A stretch of 64,000 bases of DNA from Geovibrio ferrireducens (GCF_026226615.1 NZ_JAJAPB010000005.1:62001-126000), one strand, 5' to 3'; shown: positions 1 through 11,683, counted from the first letter of the stretch. Notes: generated by a model from the letters alone, not told the origin. Numbers and translations are program-made.

Positions 1-1610
1 GCTCTGGATGCCACATAGCCCACGCTCGACTTATATGCGCTTCTGCTGCGGTTGAACATGCGGTTGAACCAGCCGAAGAAGCCTGTCATATGCTCCTTGT
101 GCCCTTTTTCCACAGGTTTGAGCATTGATGCGCAAAGTGAAGGAGTAAGCACAAGGGCAACCACAACTGAAAGCACCATCGCGGAAACTATCGTAATGGA
201 GAACTGGCGGTAGATTGCGCCTGTGGAGCCTTTGAAGAACGCCATGGGAACAAAAACCGCTGAAAGAACAAGGGCTATACCCACAAGGGCGCCGGTGATC
301 TGGTTCATGGATTTTCTTGTGGCTTCCTTAGGGGGCAGACCTTCTTCGCTCATCACCCTTTCAACGTTTTCCACAACCACAATCGCATCATCCACAAGAA
401 GACCGATGGCGAGAATCATTGCAAACATGGTAAGAACGTTGATGGTGAAGCCGAATGCCGAAAGTATGCCGAATGTGCCCAGAAGAACGACAGGAACAGC
501 GATTGTGGGGATCAGCGTCGCCCTGAAATTCTGGAGAAACAGGTACATAATAAGGAATACGAGAACCACAGCCTCAAAAAGGGTTTTCACAACCTCTTTG
601 ATTGATATTTTAACGAACGGTGTGGTGTCATAAGGGTAAATCACTTCAAGCCCTTCGGGCATGAACTCCTCAAGCTCCGCAACTTTTGCCTTAAGCAGAT
701 TAGCGGTTTTAAGGGCGTTTGCCCCCGTTGCAAGGCTCACAGCCATACCTGCGGCCGGTTTACCCATATAACGGGATACAAAGTCATAGTTCTGAACACC
801 GAGTTCAACTCTTGCCACATCCTTAAGACGCACCTGAGAACCGTCTGTATTTACTTTGAGGAAGATATTCTCAAAGTCGTCAACAGTTTTCAGCCTTGAC
901 TGCGCGGTAACAGTTGCATTTATCTGCTGTCCGTGCACAGCGGGGTTACCGCCGAGCTGACCTGCGGAAACGTCTGCGTTCTGTGCGCTTACTGCATTTA
1001 TAACATCCTGAGTGGTGAGCTTGTAGCTGTGAAGCTGGTCAGGGTTAAGCCATATACGCATTGAGAACGGCTGGCCGAAAACCTGAAGCGAACCCACGCC
1101 CAGAACACGGCTGAGCGGGTCTGCCATTTTTGAGCTTATAAAGTCGCCGATCTGGTTCTGGGTCATGGAACCGTCTTCGGAGTAAAGACCGATAACCATG
1201 AGGAAGCTGCTGTTCGACTTGTTTACCGTAACACCGAGCTGCTGAACCTCCTGCGGCAGTGAGGACAGGGCGGACTGAATCTTGTTCTGTGTCTGCACCT
1301 GTGCCGTATCCGGGTCTGCCTCAGGCTCAAAGGTCAGTGTTATCTGAACATTACCTGTGGCATCACTTGTGGATGAAAAGTAACGCAGATAATCTATACC
1401 CACGAGCTTCTGCTCTATAACCTGAGTAACGCTGTTTTCCAGCGTTTCGGCGGAAGCACCTGGATAGCTTGCGTTGATCGTCACCGTAGGCGGGGCGATC
1501 TCCGGGTACTGCTCCACAGGCAGGGTATTGATGGCGAGCACACCTGCGAGCATTATTATGATAGCAATCACCCATGCGAAGATGGGACGATCTATAAAGA
1601 AATTTGACAT
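1..1610 (-). CDS. RND efflux pump inner-membrane permease (HAE1/AcrB type), 3' part beyond window
   Basis: Inner-membrane, proton-driven drug exporter. About 536 N-terminal residues are visible; the rest lies before base 1. Translating the minus strand from the ATG at 1608-1610 gives [17 protein letters not shown], the typical HAE1 start and first membrane segment. Near residue 400 comes [18 protein letters not shown], the TM4 motif with the paired Asp residues that relay protons in AcrB. Family members are about 1040 aa, so roughly half is present. It lies 24 bases downstream of the adaptor gene on the same strand, forming an operon under the TetR gene. An outer-membrane TolC partner is not seen and may lie outside. 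Confidence 0.95.
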   Translation of the reverse strand, partial: MSNFFIDRPIFAWVIAIIIMLAGVLAINTLPVEQYPEIAPPTVTINASYPGASAETLENSVTQVIEQKLVGIDYLRYFSSTSDATGNVQITLTFEPEADPDTAQVQTQNKIQSALSSLPQEVQQLGVTVNKSNSSFLMVIGLYSEDGSMTQNQIGDFISSKMADPLSRVLGVGSLQVFGQPFSMRIWLNPDQLHSYKLTTQDVINAVSAQNADVSAGQLGGNPAVHGQQINATVTAQSRLKTVDDFENIFLKVNTDGSQVRLKDVARVELGVQNYDFVSRYMGKPAAGMAVSLATGANALKTANLLKAKVAELEEFMPEGLEVIYPYDTTPFVKISIKEVVKTLFEAVVLVFLIMYLFLQNFRATLIPTIAVPVVLLGTFGILSAFGFTINVLTMFAMILAIGLLVDDAIVVVENVERVMSEEGLPPKEATRKSMNQITGALVGIALVLSAVFVPMAFFKGSTGAIYRQFSITIVSAMVLSVVVALVLTPSLCASMLKPVEKGHKEHMTGFFGWFNRMFNRSRSAYKSSVGYVASR

Positions 1611-1634
1611 ATTATTATCCTGATCGTTTTATGC

Positions 1635-2783
1635 CTATTCGGCTTTGTGTTCTACAGGGTTAACCTTTGCGCCGGGGCGTATTTTCTGGAGGCCTTCGAC
1701 AACAATTCTGTCACCGGGCTGGAGGCCGGAGTTTACGAGCCATCTGTTGCCCACAGCATCCGAAACCTGAACAGGACGGGGGTTAACAGTGTTTTCAGCA
1801 TCAACCGCCCACACTATCACGCTGCCGTCTGCATTTCTCACCGCCGTCTGCTGAGGGATAAGCACTGCAGCATCATCCTTGGCCTGACCTATTCTGGCTT
1901 TAACAAAAAGACCGGGCAGAAGCTCCCTTTCAGGGTTGGGGAAAAGAACACGAAGCTGAACCATTCCTGTTGTTTCATCAACAGTCACATCAGAAAACTG
2001 CATAACCCCTTTGTGGGCATATGTTTTAGTATTGATGAGAAGCTCAACCTCCGCGCTGGAACCCAGAGTGCCGTCCTCCGTTACCATGCGGCGCAGTTTC
2101 ATAACCTCTTCCGCTGACTGGCTTACGTCAACATATATGCTGTCAAGCTGCTGAACAGTCGCCAGAGCCGAGGCCTGATTGGCGGTAACAAGGGCACCCT
2201 CTGTCACGCTTGACTTGCCTATATGGCCTGAAATAGGTGAAAAAACCTTAGTGTAATCGAGATTTATCTTAGCGGCGGTAACTGCTGCCTTAGCGGCCGC
2301 AACTGCTGCTTTAGCCTGCGCCAGAGCGGTAACTGCGTCATCATATTCCTGTCTGCTGACACCGCCCGCGTCCACAAGGCCTGCGTACCTCTCCGCCTTG
2401 GGAGCAGCGGACTGGAGATTCGCCTCAGCCCTCATAAGCTCTGCCTGAGCGCTGTCATAAGCTGCCTGAAAAGGTGCGGGGTCTATCTGATAAAGCTGCT
2501 GACCGGCACTTACATTGCCGCCTTCTTTAAAAAGTCTTTTAACTACTATGCCCGAAACCTGCGGGCGTATTTCAGCAACTCTTACCGCTGAAGTGCGTCC
2601 GGGCAGGTCTTTTGTAAATGTGAGCGGCTCTGTCTTTACCGTAAAAACAGTAACCTCGGCAGGCGGTCTCTCCCCTCCTCCCTGCGGCTGGGCTGCTGTA
2701 GCGCTGCTTCCGCTTTTCCATATAACCAAACCAACAATAACTGCCGCAGTCAAACCTGCGATAACCAATAACTTTGATTTCAT
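1635..2783 (-). CDS. RND efflux periplasmic adaptor (membrane fusion protein, AcrA/MexA type)
   Basis: A 382-residue adaptor that bridges the inner-membrane pump and an outer-membrane channel. The N-terminus has a hydrophobic segment (about residues 4-22) that could be a signal or an anchor. Then come a barrel-sandwich half (PQVSGIVVKRLFKEG), an Ala-rich alpha-hairpin (about residues 105-175, repeated AAVAAAKAAV), the second lipoyl half (FSPISGHIGKSSVTEGALV) and beta-barrel/membrane-proximal domains ending near GLQPGDRIVVEGLQKIRPG. There is no lipobox Cys. It is transcribed before the pump gene and 13 bases after the TetR gene, so the three probably form one transcript. Confidence 0.95.
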   Translation of the reverse strand: MKSKLLVIAGLTAAVIVGLVIWKSGSSATAAQPQGGGERPPAEVTVFTVKTEPLTFTKDLPGRTSAVRVAEIRPQVSGIVVKRLFKEGGNVSAGQQLYQIDPAPFQAAYDSAQAELMRAEANLQSAAPKAERYAGLVDAGGVSRQEYDDAVTALAQAKAAVAAAKAAVTAAKINLDYTKVFSPISGHIGKSSVTEGALVTANQASALATVQQLDSIYVDVSQSAEEVMKLRRMVTEDGTLGSSAEVELLINTKTYAHKGVMQFSDVTVDETTGMVQLRVLFPNPERELLPGLFVKARIGQAKDDAAVLIPQQTAVRNADGSVIVWAVDAENTVNPRPVQVSDAVGNRWLVNSGLQPGDRIVVEGLQKIRPGAKVNPVEHKAE

Positions 2784-2796
2784 ACAATATCCCTTC

Positions 2797-3378
2797 CTAT
2801 GTGATTATCAGCCTTTTTATCAGCTTCAACATTTCCTCTTTCGCGTTCAGAAAGTCGGTTTTCTCCGCATTTCTGAACCCGTAGGAACCAAATGTGCCTA
2901 TTACCATGCCTACAAACGTGTTCGCCAGAATATACGGGTCTATGTTTACAAACTCTCCTGTCTCAATACCTGCCCTGAAAATAACTGCCAGAGGCTCTAT
3001 CAGCAGGTAGTGAGTCTCTTTTGCATCCTCCTCAACTGTGCGGTGCGCATCCAGAAAACCAAAATACAGACACACCTCATCGCTGACATCGAAAAAGCCC
3101 TCAAAAAGATCAAGAAGCATTTCCGACGGTTTCTTACCGCTTTTAAATATTACCTCTATCCCATTTGTTATGGGTGAAACCATCTCCGCATGCACATATT
3201 CCATAAGGCTTTCTTTATTTTCGAAGTAGTTGTAAAGAGAGCCCTTGGACACACCGGACCTTTTAGCCACCTCATCCATGGTGATGCTGCTGTTCTCTTT
3301 AATCAGTTCTATAACTGTTTTGACAATCCGTTCCTTGAAAAGGTTGTCCAAAACCTCTTTTCTTTTTCTAAGGTTCAT
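2797..3378 (-). CDS. TetR/AcrR-family transcriptional repressor
   Basis: A 193-residue TetR-type regulator. The N-terminal helix-turn-helix is clear (ITMDEVAKRSGVSKGSLYNY, about residues 32-51), followed by an all-helical ligand-binding domain of ordinary length. First gene of the tetR-adaptor-pump operon, so by family precedent it should repress the operon and itself and be released by a pump substrate. Two perfect inverted repeats built on AGTCA/GTCAGAC lie 22-72 bases upstream of its ATG and are likely its operators. The inducer is unknown. Confidence 0.9.
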   Translation of the reverse strand: MNLRKRKEVLDNLFKERIVKTVIELIKENSSITMDEVAKRSGVSKGSLYNYFENKESLMEYVHAEMVSPITNGIEVIFKSGKKPSEMLLDLFEGFFDVSDEVCLYFGFLDAHRTVEEDAKETHYLLIEPLAVIFRAGIETGEFVNIDPYILANTFVGMVIGTFGSYGFRNAEKTDFLNAKEEMLKLIKRLIIT

Positions 3379-3400
3379 TAATATGCCTCTGTGACCATTC

Positions 3401-3415
3401 AGTCAGATTGTGACT
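3401..3415. promoter_or_regulatory. Inverted repeat, candidate TetR operator 1
   Basis: AGTCA-N5-TGACT, a perfect 5-5-5 inverted repeat just upstream of the tetR start codon. It shares the word CAGTCA with the second site at 3436-3450 and with a half-site at 3418-3424. Position and symmetry suit autorepression; binding is inferred. Confidence 0.5.
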
Positions 3416-3435
3416 AAGCAGTCAAATTACGACCG

Positions 3436-3450
3436 GACAGTCAGACTGTC
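3436..3450. promoter_or_regulatory. Inverted repeat, candidate TetR operator 2
   Basis: GACAGTC-A-GACTGTC, a perfect 7-1-7 inverted repeat 58 bases upstream of the tetR ATG. Together with 3401-3415 it makes a tandem operator region of about 50 bases between the efflux operon and the divergent diguanylate cyclase gene. Confidence 0.55.
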
Positions 3451-3634
3451 AAGGCTTTTATGGACAATAATTGTAAATAAAAGTTAAGATTCGTTGCTGT
3501 TTTAATTTGACTGACCGAAAAGATACTCTTTTTCGAAAAAACTTTGATTTAATGCTGTTTACGTATTAAAATGTATAAATAAATCTATATTTCTGACCGT
3601 TTTGATACGGAAATCACCGGAGTAATTATATACA

Positions 3635-6541
3635 ATGATAAAATCACTGCACGGACTCATTTTTATTCTCCTGATCGTTCTCTTTTCCGCGCACGCCATT
3701 GCGGCTGATGCACTGTTTACGGAAGAAGAGAAAGCCTACATCAGCAAACAGAAAGTAATAACTGTGGGCGTTGTGGACAGCAACGAACCATACACCTATT
3801 TCCGCAACGGCAATATTAAAGGCTACTCTATCGACTTCATGAACATGATTCAGGAAGTCAGCGGGCTGAAAATCGAATACAGAATGGGGAACTGGACAAA
3901 CATTTACCACTCTTTCCTCAACGGGGAGCTGGATGCCATAAATGAAATATCCTTCACTCCGGAACGGGAGAAATTCATTGCTTTCAGCGATCCTTACCAC
4001 ATAAGAAGGACAGTAATCTTTGTCCGCAGCGACTCAGGAATAAAAGCGGCAGACAACATAACCAGCCTCAAGGGGCGCAGAATCGGCTATATAAAAGATA
4101 TTTTCTACGCTGATACACTCCGCAGACAAAACCTGCGGCTGACGGAGTTCAATAATAATGTAGATATGATAAAATCCCTCGCCTTCGGCTGGATAGATGC
4201 TGTTTTCGTCAGTGAACTGGGCGGCAGGTTCATAGCCAGAGAAAATACCTTCTCAAATATAGTCTCCGTGGGAACCCTTAAAATAGAGGGTCTCAAGGAG
4301 GAGGATCTCCGTATCGGGGTGCTTAAGCACAACACTCTTCTGGCGGGCATCATAAACAAATCGATCCGCGCACTGCCGGAACCGAGAAAGGAAGAACTGG
4401 AAAAACTGTGGTCTATCTACAACGGACAGGTTTTCAGCGCGGAGGAGAGCATCGAGCTCACCCCGGCGGAGGAAGCCTTCATACGCTCACGCCCTTCCGT
4501 ATCTGTCGGAATGCTGCCTGATTTCTATCCGTTCAGCTTTGCATCCAAAGACGAGATGCAGGGCTATACCGATTCTCTCCTGAAAATAATCAGCCGCCGC
4601 ACCGGGCTGGACTTCACCTACAGCGTGAAACCATGGTCAGCCATCCTCACCGATTTCAAAAACGGCGCCACGGACATGGTGGCGGACATTTCCCTCACCC
4701 CGGAGAGAAAGCAGTTCACCCTTTTTACTGATGAATATGCGCGTATCCCCAGCTATATCTTTGTGCGGGAAGACTTCGGCAAATATACTGACACAGCCTC
4801 TCTGACCGGAAAAAAGGTCGGCATAACCAAAGATATATTCTTTAAAGATCTGATAGACAAGAGCGTCCTGAAAGAGCTTAAGGAGTACACCTCAAGGGAC
4901 GACATGTTCAAGGATCTTTCCTTCGGAAATATTGATGCGGTGATAACTTCCCTTAACTCCGGCAGCAGCATGATAAAAAAATATGCGCTGTTCAACATCA
5001 CAATCGGCGGTGAGTTTAACCCGACCGGGAAAACAGTGGAGGATTTGCGGTTCGGAGTAAACCCATCGCTGCCGGAACTGCACTCCATACTCACAAAGGC
5101 GCTGGCAAGCATAGGTGAGGGTGAACGTATCCTACTTGAGAATCAGTGGCTTGTGCCTCAGCTTCATGAACTGACGAAACCCGCTCTTTCCTTCACAGAC
5201 GCAGAGAAGGAGTACCTTGATAATAAAAAAATAATCCGTGTATGCTCCGACCCTGACTGGATGCCCTTTGAAAAGCTTGAAGGCGGCAGGCACTCAGGCA
5301 TGGCGGCTGATTTCATAAATCTCATGCAGAAGAAGTCCGGCATACAGCTTCACATGGTTCAGGCAGACACATGGGCAGAGTCGCTGGCAATGGCGCAGAA
5401 CAGGGAGTGCGACATAATTTCGCTGGCCATGCGGACACCGGAAAGGCTTAAATATTTCAGTTTTACAACACCTTACATGGTTATACCCACTGTTATAGCC
5501 ACATCGATCAATGACCCGTTCATAGACAAGATAGATGATGTTCTCGATAAAAGCTTTGCCACGGTAAAAGGCTACGCCATCAATGAAATACTGAGAAACA
5601 GATACCCCGGAGTCAGGCTTATTGAGCTTGACAGTGATGCGGAGGGTATAGCTCTTCTCCAGAAAGGCGAGGTTTACGGCGTTATAGGAACCATGGCCGG
5701 AATAGGCTACCAGATTAAGCAGCAGAAAATTGTGGATATAAAAATCTCCGGCAGACTGGATCAGGACTGGGAACTGGGCATAGCTGCCAGAAATGACGAA
5801 CCTGAACTTGTCCGCATCTTCCAGAAGCTTGTGGATTCCATAAGCGAAGAGGAAAGAAACGGAATAACCGGAAAATGGATGAGCATAAGCTATGATCAGG
5901 GATTCGATTACAGGCTGTTCTGGAAGATAATAGGTGTGTTTGCCGTTCTCATAGCAATCATTGTCTACTGGTCGCACAAGCTTAAGAAGCTGAATAAGGA
6001 GCTCCACGCGGCAAATGTCCGCCTACAGGAACTCAGTGACAAGGACAGCCTCACGGGGCTTTATAACAGAAGGTTTTTTTCGGTCAGCAGCCAGCAGGCC
6101 TTCAACATATGCCAGCGAAGCGGCATACGCTTTTCCGTTGCCATCATAGATATTGACCACTTCAAAAAGGTGAACGACACCTTCGGACACCTCTTCGGAG
6201 ATAAGAGCCTACAGGAAATGGCAAATACCCTCATACGCCACTTCCAGAGACAGACAGACGCATGCTCACGCTTCGGCGGTGAGGAGTTCGCAGTTTTCAT
6301 CACCAACAGCGGTGAGGACACTCTCACTAACCGGATAGAGAACATACGCAGGGAGATGGAGAAAAAAGTCATAGAAATGGAAAATATGCGCACCACACTT
6401 ACAATCAGCGCCGGAATTTACTCTGCCATCCCCTCTCAGGAATCCACTCTGGACGATGCGCTGAAAAAAGCGGACGACGCACTCTATAAAGCAAAGAACG
6501 AAGGACGCAACAGAGTCGTTGTATGGAGGGAGGAAGCATAG
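3635..6541 (+). CDS. Diguanylate cyclase with three tandem periplasmic solute-binding (SBP3) sensor domains
   Basis: A 968-residue membrane sensor that should make cyclic-di-GMP. It has a signal peptide (about 1-23) and three successive bacterial solute-binding family 3 domains (about 39-268, 285-510, 530-755). Each opens with a strand such as ITVGVVDSNEPYTYF, SVSVGMLPDFYPF or IRVCSDPDWMPFE. A single transmembrane helix (about 761-780) and a short linker lead to a GGDEF domain: DSLTGLYNRRFF, then the active-site GGEEF at 881-885 and an inhibitory-site RxxD (RQTD) five residues before it. Catalysis and product inhibition therefore look intact. No transporter genes are adjacent, so the SBP domains act as sensors. 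Ligands are probably amino acids or similar small polar molecules; this is inferred from the family. Confidence 0.93.
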   Translation: MIKSLHGLIFILLIVLFSAHAIAADALFTEEEKAYISKQKVITVGVVDSNEPYTYFRNGNIKGYSIDFMNMIQEVSGLKIEYRMGNWTNIYHSFLNGELDAINEISFTPEREKFIAFSDPYHIRRTVIFVRSDSGIKAADNITSLKGRRIGYIKDIFYADTLRRQNLRLTEFNNNVDMIKSLAFGWIDAVFVSELGGRFIARENTFSNIVSVGTLKIEGLKEEDLRIGVLKHNTLLAGIINKSIRALPEPRKEELEKLWSIYNGQVFSAEESIELTPAEEAFIRSRPSVSVGMLPDFYPFSFASKDEMQGYTDSLLKIISRRTGLDFTYSVKPWSAILTDFKNGATDMVADISLTPERKQFTLFTDEYARIPSYIFVREDFGKYTDTASLTGKKVGITKDIFFKDLIDKSVLKELKEYTSRDDMFKDLSFGNIDAVITSLNSGSSMIKKYALFNITIGGEFNPTGKTVEDLRFGVNPSLPELHSILTKALASIGEGERILLENQWLVPQLHELTKPALSFTDAEKEYLDNKKIIRVCSDPDWMPFEKLEGGRHSGMAADFINLMQKKSGIQLHMVQADTWAESLAMAQNRECDIISLAMRTPERLKYFSFTTPYMVIPTVIATSINDPFIDKIDDVLDKSFATVKGYAINEILRNRYPGVRLIELDSDAEGIALLQKGEVYGVIGTMAGIGYQIKQQKIVDIKISGRLDQDWELGIAARNDEPELVRIFQKLVDSISEEERNGITGKWMSISYDQGFDYRLFWKIIGVFAVLIAIIVYWSHKLKKLNKELHAANVRLQELSDKDSLTGLYNRRFFSVSSQQAFNICQRSGIRFSVAIIDIDHFKKVNDTFGHLFGDKSLQEMANTLIRHFQRQTDACSRFGGEEFAVFITNSGEDTLTNRIENIRREMEKKVIEMENMRTTLTISAGIYSAIPSQESTLDDALKKADDALYKAKNEGRNRVVVWREEA

Positions 6542-6550
6542 TCATTTGCA

Positions 6551-6590
6551 GAAATCCTCCCCTGCCCTCTTTTGAAAAAAGAGGGCGTTT
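6551..6590. terminator. Hairpin terminator, also a copy of an AAATCCTCCCC-type intergenic repeat
   Basis: GCCCTCTTTT-GAA-AAAAGAGGGC (6564-6586) followed by GTTTT, just after the diguanylate cyclase stop. The flanking GAAATCCTCCCC plus hairpin also recurs (reverse strand) at 34188-34220 and in a related form at 60101-60135, so this is both a plausible terminator and a dispersed repeat. Confidence 0.6.
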
Positions 6591-6642
6591 TAGCTTTAAC
6601 GGCAATAACTTCTCCTTTTTTTCACAAAAGCAGTCTCATTTC

Positions 6643-7518
6643 TCAGGCCAAAATATTAACCGATTTATGGAACAGGCTTCCGAAATCATTTATATTTTTC
6701 TCGAATGACTCATTATATAGCATCATATAATCTGCAATCTTGTCTTTATAACGCTCCGCCATGAGTTCATCTGTAAGTTCCGCATTCGCATCAGCAGAAC
6801 TATATAAAGAAACGGCGGAGTACAAATAAGAATCCACAGAATCTTCATTCAGCGCCCTCGTGAGATTCATAAGAGCCTCCGGTTTTATCTCTGAAAGCTT
6901 TTTAGGAGCAGAATCCGGCTGATTCACATAAGTTAACGCCTGAGACGAAGCATTAGATAAATCTAAGGAATATCCCTTAAGCATTTCCGCAAACGGATGG
7001 TTTGCTATAAGCTCCGCCCTGAACTCCTCATTGCGGGAGACGGAACCGTCTTCATTCTTTGTAAAATATTTGCTCCAGAACTCATCATCGGTCATGCTCC
7101 GGTCACGTGCCAGAAAATAAAGATCCACATCCTCGCTATTGACCTCCGCCAGAATATCAGTATCAGCGACTCCCACGGCACGCCCTGTGTTCACAAGCAT
7201 TCCCCAGCGGAAATCATCAAGCTCTTCCAGGCTGTCAGGCTTACGGACGGTCTTACCAAGCTCAGTCATTCGCTCAACAATCTGCTTTGCGGCATCAGCA
7301 TTGGGATGTTCAGCCTTCTCCCCGCTGCGTATCTCGTTCAGGGCAGCTTCTGAAATCTTCTGGATCTCCTTTGCCATCCTTTTCGCCAAGCCGGAAAACT
7401 GCACAGTGTCACCTTCCGCTGCTTTCTGCCCGGCCTCATCAGCCTTTACACCCGTAGGCTTCACCTGCGGAGCGCTGCCAGCCTGCCACAAATTTGTTTC
7501 GGACATTTTGATATACAT
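6643..7518 (-). CDS. Hypothetical protein, 291 aa, no recognised family
   Basis: A soluble, acidic, mostly helical protein with no signal peptide or membrane segment. It is preceded by AGGA eight bases before the ATG; a second in-frame ATG four codons in (MSETN) is also possible. The first 45 residues are low in structure (Gln/Lys/Ala/Gly), then DTVQFSGLAKRMAKEI recalls the N-terminal segment of secreted flagellar regulators such as FlgM, but the similarity is too short to rely on. The C-terminal half has alternating charged helices. It stands alone, converging on the diguanylate cyclase gene. I cannot assign a function. Confidence 0.7.
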   Translation of the reverse strand: MYIKMSETNLWQAGSAPQVKPTGVKADEAGQKAAEGDTVQFSGLAKRMAKEIQKISEAALNEIRSGEKAEHPNADAAKQIVERMTELGKTVRKPDSLEELDDFRWGMLVNTGRAVGVADTDILAEVNSEDVDLYFLARDRSMTDDEFWSKYFTKNEDGSVSRNEEFRAELIANHPFAEMLKGYSLDLSNASSQALTYVNQPDSAPKKLSEIKPEALMNLTRALNEDSVDSYLYSAVSLYSSADANAELTDELMAERYKDKIADYMMLYNESFEKNINDFGSLFHKSVNILA

Positions 7519-10085
<2,567 letters not shown>

Positions 10086-10115
10086 TAAACACCACAGGCG
10101 GAAATATATTCAGAG

Positions 10116-10147
10116 GCGGTGCTCCCACAGGGGGCACCGCTTTTTTT
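10116..10147 (+). terminator. Rho-independent terminator of icd
   Basis: An 11-base stem GCGGTGCTCCC / GGGGGCACCGC (one G-T pair, loop ACA) followed immediately by seven T residues, 31 bases after the icd stop. Confidence 0.9.
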
Positions 10148-10205
10148 GTTTTAAGTGCGGTGATTTTGTACTAAATTACAAAAAACATTACTCAAGGAGG
10201 ACTGC

Positions 10206-10706
10206 TTGCAGTTTTCAAAAGGCGTGGAATATGCCCTGCACTCCCTGCTCCAGATGCTTAATGCTCCTGCGGGCAAGTCGGTCGGCATCAGGGAGCTTGC
10301 CTCTTTTCAGGGTATATCCGAAACCTATCTCTCCAAGATCTTTACCAAGCTGCGCAAGGCGGGGGTGGTAAAGGCCGCACCCGGAGTAAACGGAGGCTAC
10401 GAGCTTGCCCGTGCCCCTGAGAATATAACTTTCTGGGATGTTATCGAAGCCGTGGAAGGCTCTTCCGATATGTTTCAGTGCATAGAGATAAGGCAGAACA
10501 CCGCCACGCTTGACAAGAACAACCTGCCCGATTCATACACCAAGTGCCCATGCCTCATAAAGACAGTTATGCTGGATGCGGAGGAACAGATGCGCAAGCA
10601 CCTGAGAGGAAAGAATATAGGCTGGCTGAGGGATGAAGTGCAGAAGAAAATTCCTTTCGAACAGCAGAAAGCGGCTGAGGAATGGTTCGGAATAAAAAAT
10701 AGATAA
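10206..10706 (+). CDS. Rrf2-family transcriptional regulator, putative Fe-S sensor
   Basis: A 166-residue winged-helix regulator. The TTG start at 10206 is chosen because AAGGAGG lies five bases before it and MQFSKGVEYALHSLLQML is the family opening. The recognition helix region reads SVGIRELASFQGISETYLSKI, and the wing GVNGGYELAR is typical. Three cysteines, C92 and the C114/C116 pair (KCPC), lie where IscR/NsrR-like members hold a cluster, but spacing is wider than in IscR, so cluster binding is inferred. Monocistronic between the icd terminator and a GC-rich hairpin; its targets are not evident. Confidence 0.9.
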   Translation: MQFSKGVEYALHSLLQMLNAPAGKSVGIRELASFQGISETYLSKIFTKLRKAGVVKAAPGVNGGYELARAPENITFWDVIEAVEGSSDMFQCIEIRQNTATLDKNNLPDSYTKCPCLIKTVMLDAEEQMRKHLRGKNIGWLRDEVQKKIPFEQQKAAEEWFGIKNR

Positions 10707-10707
10707 A

Positions 10708-10728
10708 CCGGGGCAGAACCCGCCCCGG
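10708..10728. terminator. Hairpin between convergent genes
   Basis: CCGGGGC-N7-GCCCCGG between the Rrf2 gene and the convergent FMN-binding gene. Read on the minus strand it is followed by a T-rich tract (TTTATCTATTTTTT), so it more likely ends the minus-strand gene. Confidence 0.6.
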
Positions 10729-10740
10729 CTGAGACAGGCA

Positions 10741-11112
10741 TCAGACTGTCTGCTTGAGCTCGTTTACAGTTATCTCCAGCACTCTGCTGAGAAAAGGGAA
10801 CTTCTCCTTCATCATATCAAACTCAGCACTATCTTCAAAAAAGCTTGCAGTGCCCTCAATGCGGAAGCCCGTTCCCATGGCATAAAGCCCCTGAACATTT
10901 TTACTGCCCAGAGTAAGCTTCACCCTGCTGTTTACAGCCAGATCCTTCTCAACGCTCTGCATTCCCGCCGCAGGAATCAGCAGTCTGCCGTCTTCGGTGA
11001 CATTAACATAAGAGTTCCATGTGTTTACTATGTGAGGCTCGCCGGAACCCCATGACACGATCGATACCACGCCTTCATTTTTAAGGACATTCATAAAAAC
11101 TTCATTCATCAT
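10741..11112 (-). CDS. FMN-binding protein (pyridoxamine-phosphate-oxidase-like split barrel)
   Basis: A 123-residue flavoprotein closely resembling, in length and motif order, the FMN-binding protein described from Desulfovibrio vulgaris: MNEVFMNVLKNEGVVSIVSW, PHIVNTWNSYV, IPAAGMQSVEKDL and VKLTLGSKNVQGL, ending QTV. These proteins bind one FMN per split-barrel subunit; their electron partner is not established. The region before its ATG carries a perfect 10-5-10 inverted repeat (11132-11156). It is codirectional with the HxlR regulator gene upstream, about 115 bases away, and near a flavodoxin-like reductase, suggesting a small redox-responsive group. Confidence 0.85.
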   Translation of the reverse strand: MMNEVFMNVLKNEGVVSIVSWGSGEPHIVNTWNSYVNVTEDGRLLIPAAGMQSVEKDLAVNSRVKLTLGSKNVQGLYAMGTGFRIEGTASFFEDSAEFDMMKEKFPFLSRVLEITVNELKQTV

Positions 11113-11131
11113 CTCAAACCCTCTAAAAGAT

Positions 11132-11156
11132 ATTACAGATACCTGTTATCTGTAAT
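11132..11156. promoter_or_regulatory. Perfect inverted repeat upstream of the FMN-binding gene
   Basis: ATTACAGATA-CCTGT-TATCTGTAAT, 10-5-10, centred 32 bases before the FMN-binding gene's start codon. A likely operator. The neighbouring HxlR protein is one candidate binder but this is not shown. Confidence 0.55.
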
Positions 11157-11226
11157 CAGAGTATGCTGATTATGAAGTAAGATCAAGCCTTATCTTAATC
11201 ATTCTCTTATCAGCTTGGTAGATTGG

Positions 11227-11631
11227 CTATTTTGAAACAAGACCGTCCTGCTGCTCGTACTCAGATGAGCAGAATAAACCCCGCCCGCCCAGATGCTCCT
11301 CATATTCAGCGCCCCAGTCCTTCATCATCATGAGGATAGGGACAAGCTTTGAGCCTATTTCCGTCAGGCGGTATTCAACCTTGGGCGGAATCTGGTTATA
11401 GACCTCGCGGCTTATGAGCCCGTCATCCTCAAGCTCTCTGAGCTGCTTACTGAGCATTCTTTCCGTTACTTCAGGCATGCTTTTGCGTATCTCGCCGAAG
11501 CGCATAACGGGCTCAATAGCGAGCCTGTACAGAATAAGCGCCTTCCACTTACCGGATAGCACCCTGACAGTAAGCTCAAAGTAACATCTGTACATTTTGC
11601 CGTTAAGCTCTTTTATTTTGCAGACCTGCAT
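11227..11631 (-). CDS. HxlR-family winged-helix transcriptional regulator
   Basis: A 134-residue regulator with the HxlR signature: LSGKWKALILYRL, MRFGEIRKSMPEVTERMLSK, LRELEDDGLISREVY and VEYRLTEIGSKLVPIL. A Cys near the N-terminus (MQVCKI) and C16 (YRC) precede the DNA-binding region; in several family members (YodB, HypR) an N-terminal Cys senses quinones or disulphide stress. It is divergent from the flavodoxin-like reductase gene, the usual arrangement for an HxlR regulator and its oxidoreductase target. A GTAC-centred repeat lies between them. Confidence 0.9.
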   Translation of the reverse strand: MQVCKIKELNGKMYRCYFELTVRVLSGKWKALILYRLAIEPVMRFGEIRKSMPEVTERMLSKQLRELEDDGLISREVYNQIPPKVEYRLTEIGSKLVPILMMMKDWGAEYEEHLGGRGLFCSSEYEQQDGLVSK

Positions 11632-11656
11632 AGAAATCTCCGACTATACTTTTTGT

Positions 11657-11683
11657 AAGTACATGAAAAAAAATACAGTACTT
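11657..11683. promoter_or_regulatory. Candidate HxlR operator (AAGTAC-N15-GTACTT)
   Basis: A perfect 6-base inverted repeat with a 15-base AT-rich spacer, placed between the divergent HxlR and reductase genes. GTAC-type half-sites are common for HxlR regulators such as YodB. Autoregulation and control of the reductase are inferred. Confidence 0.45.
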
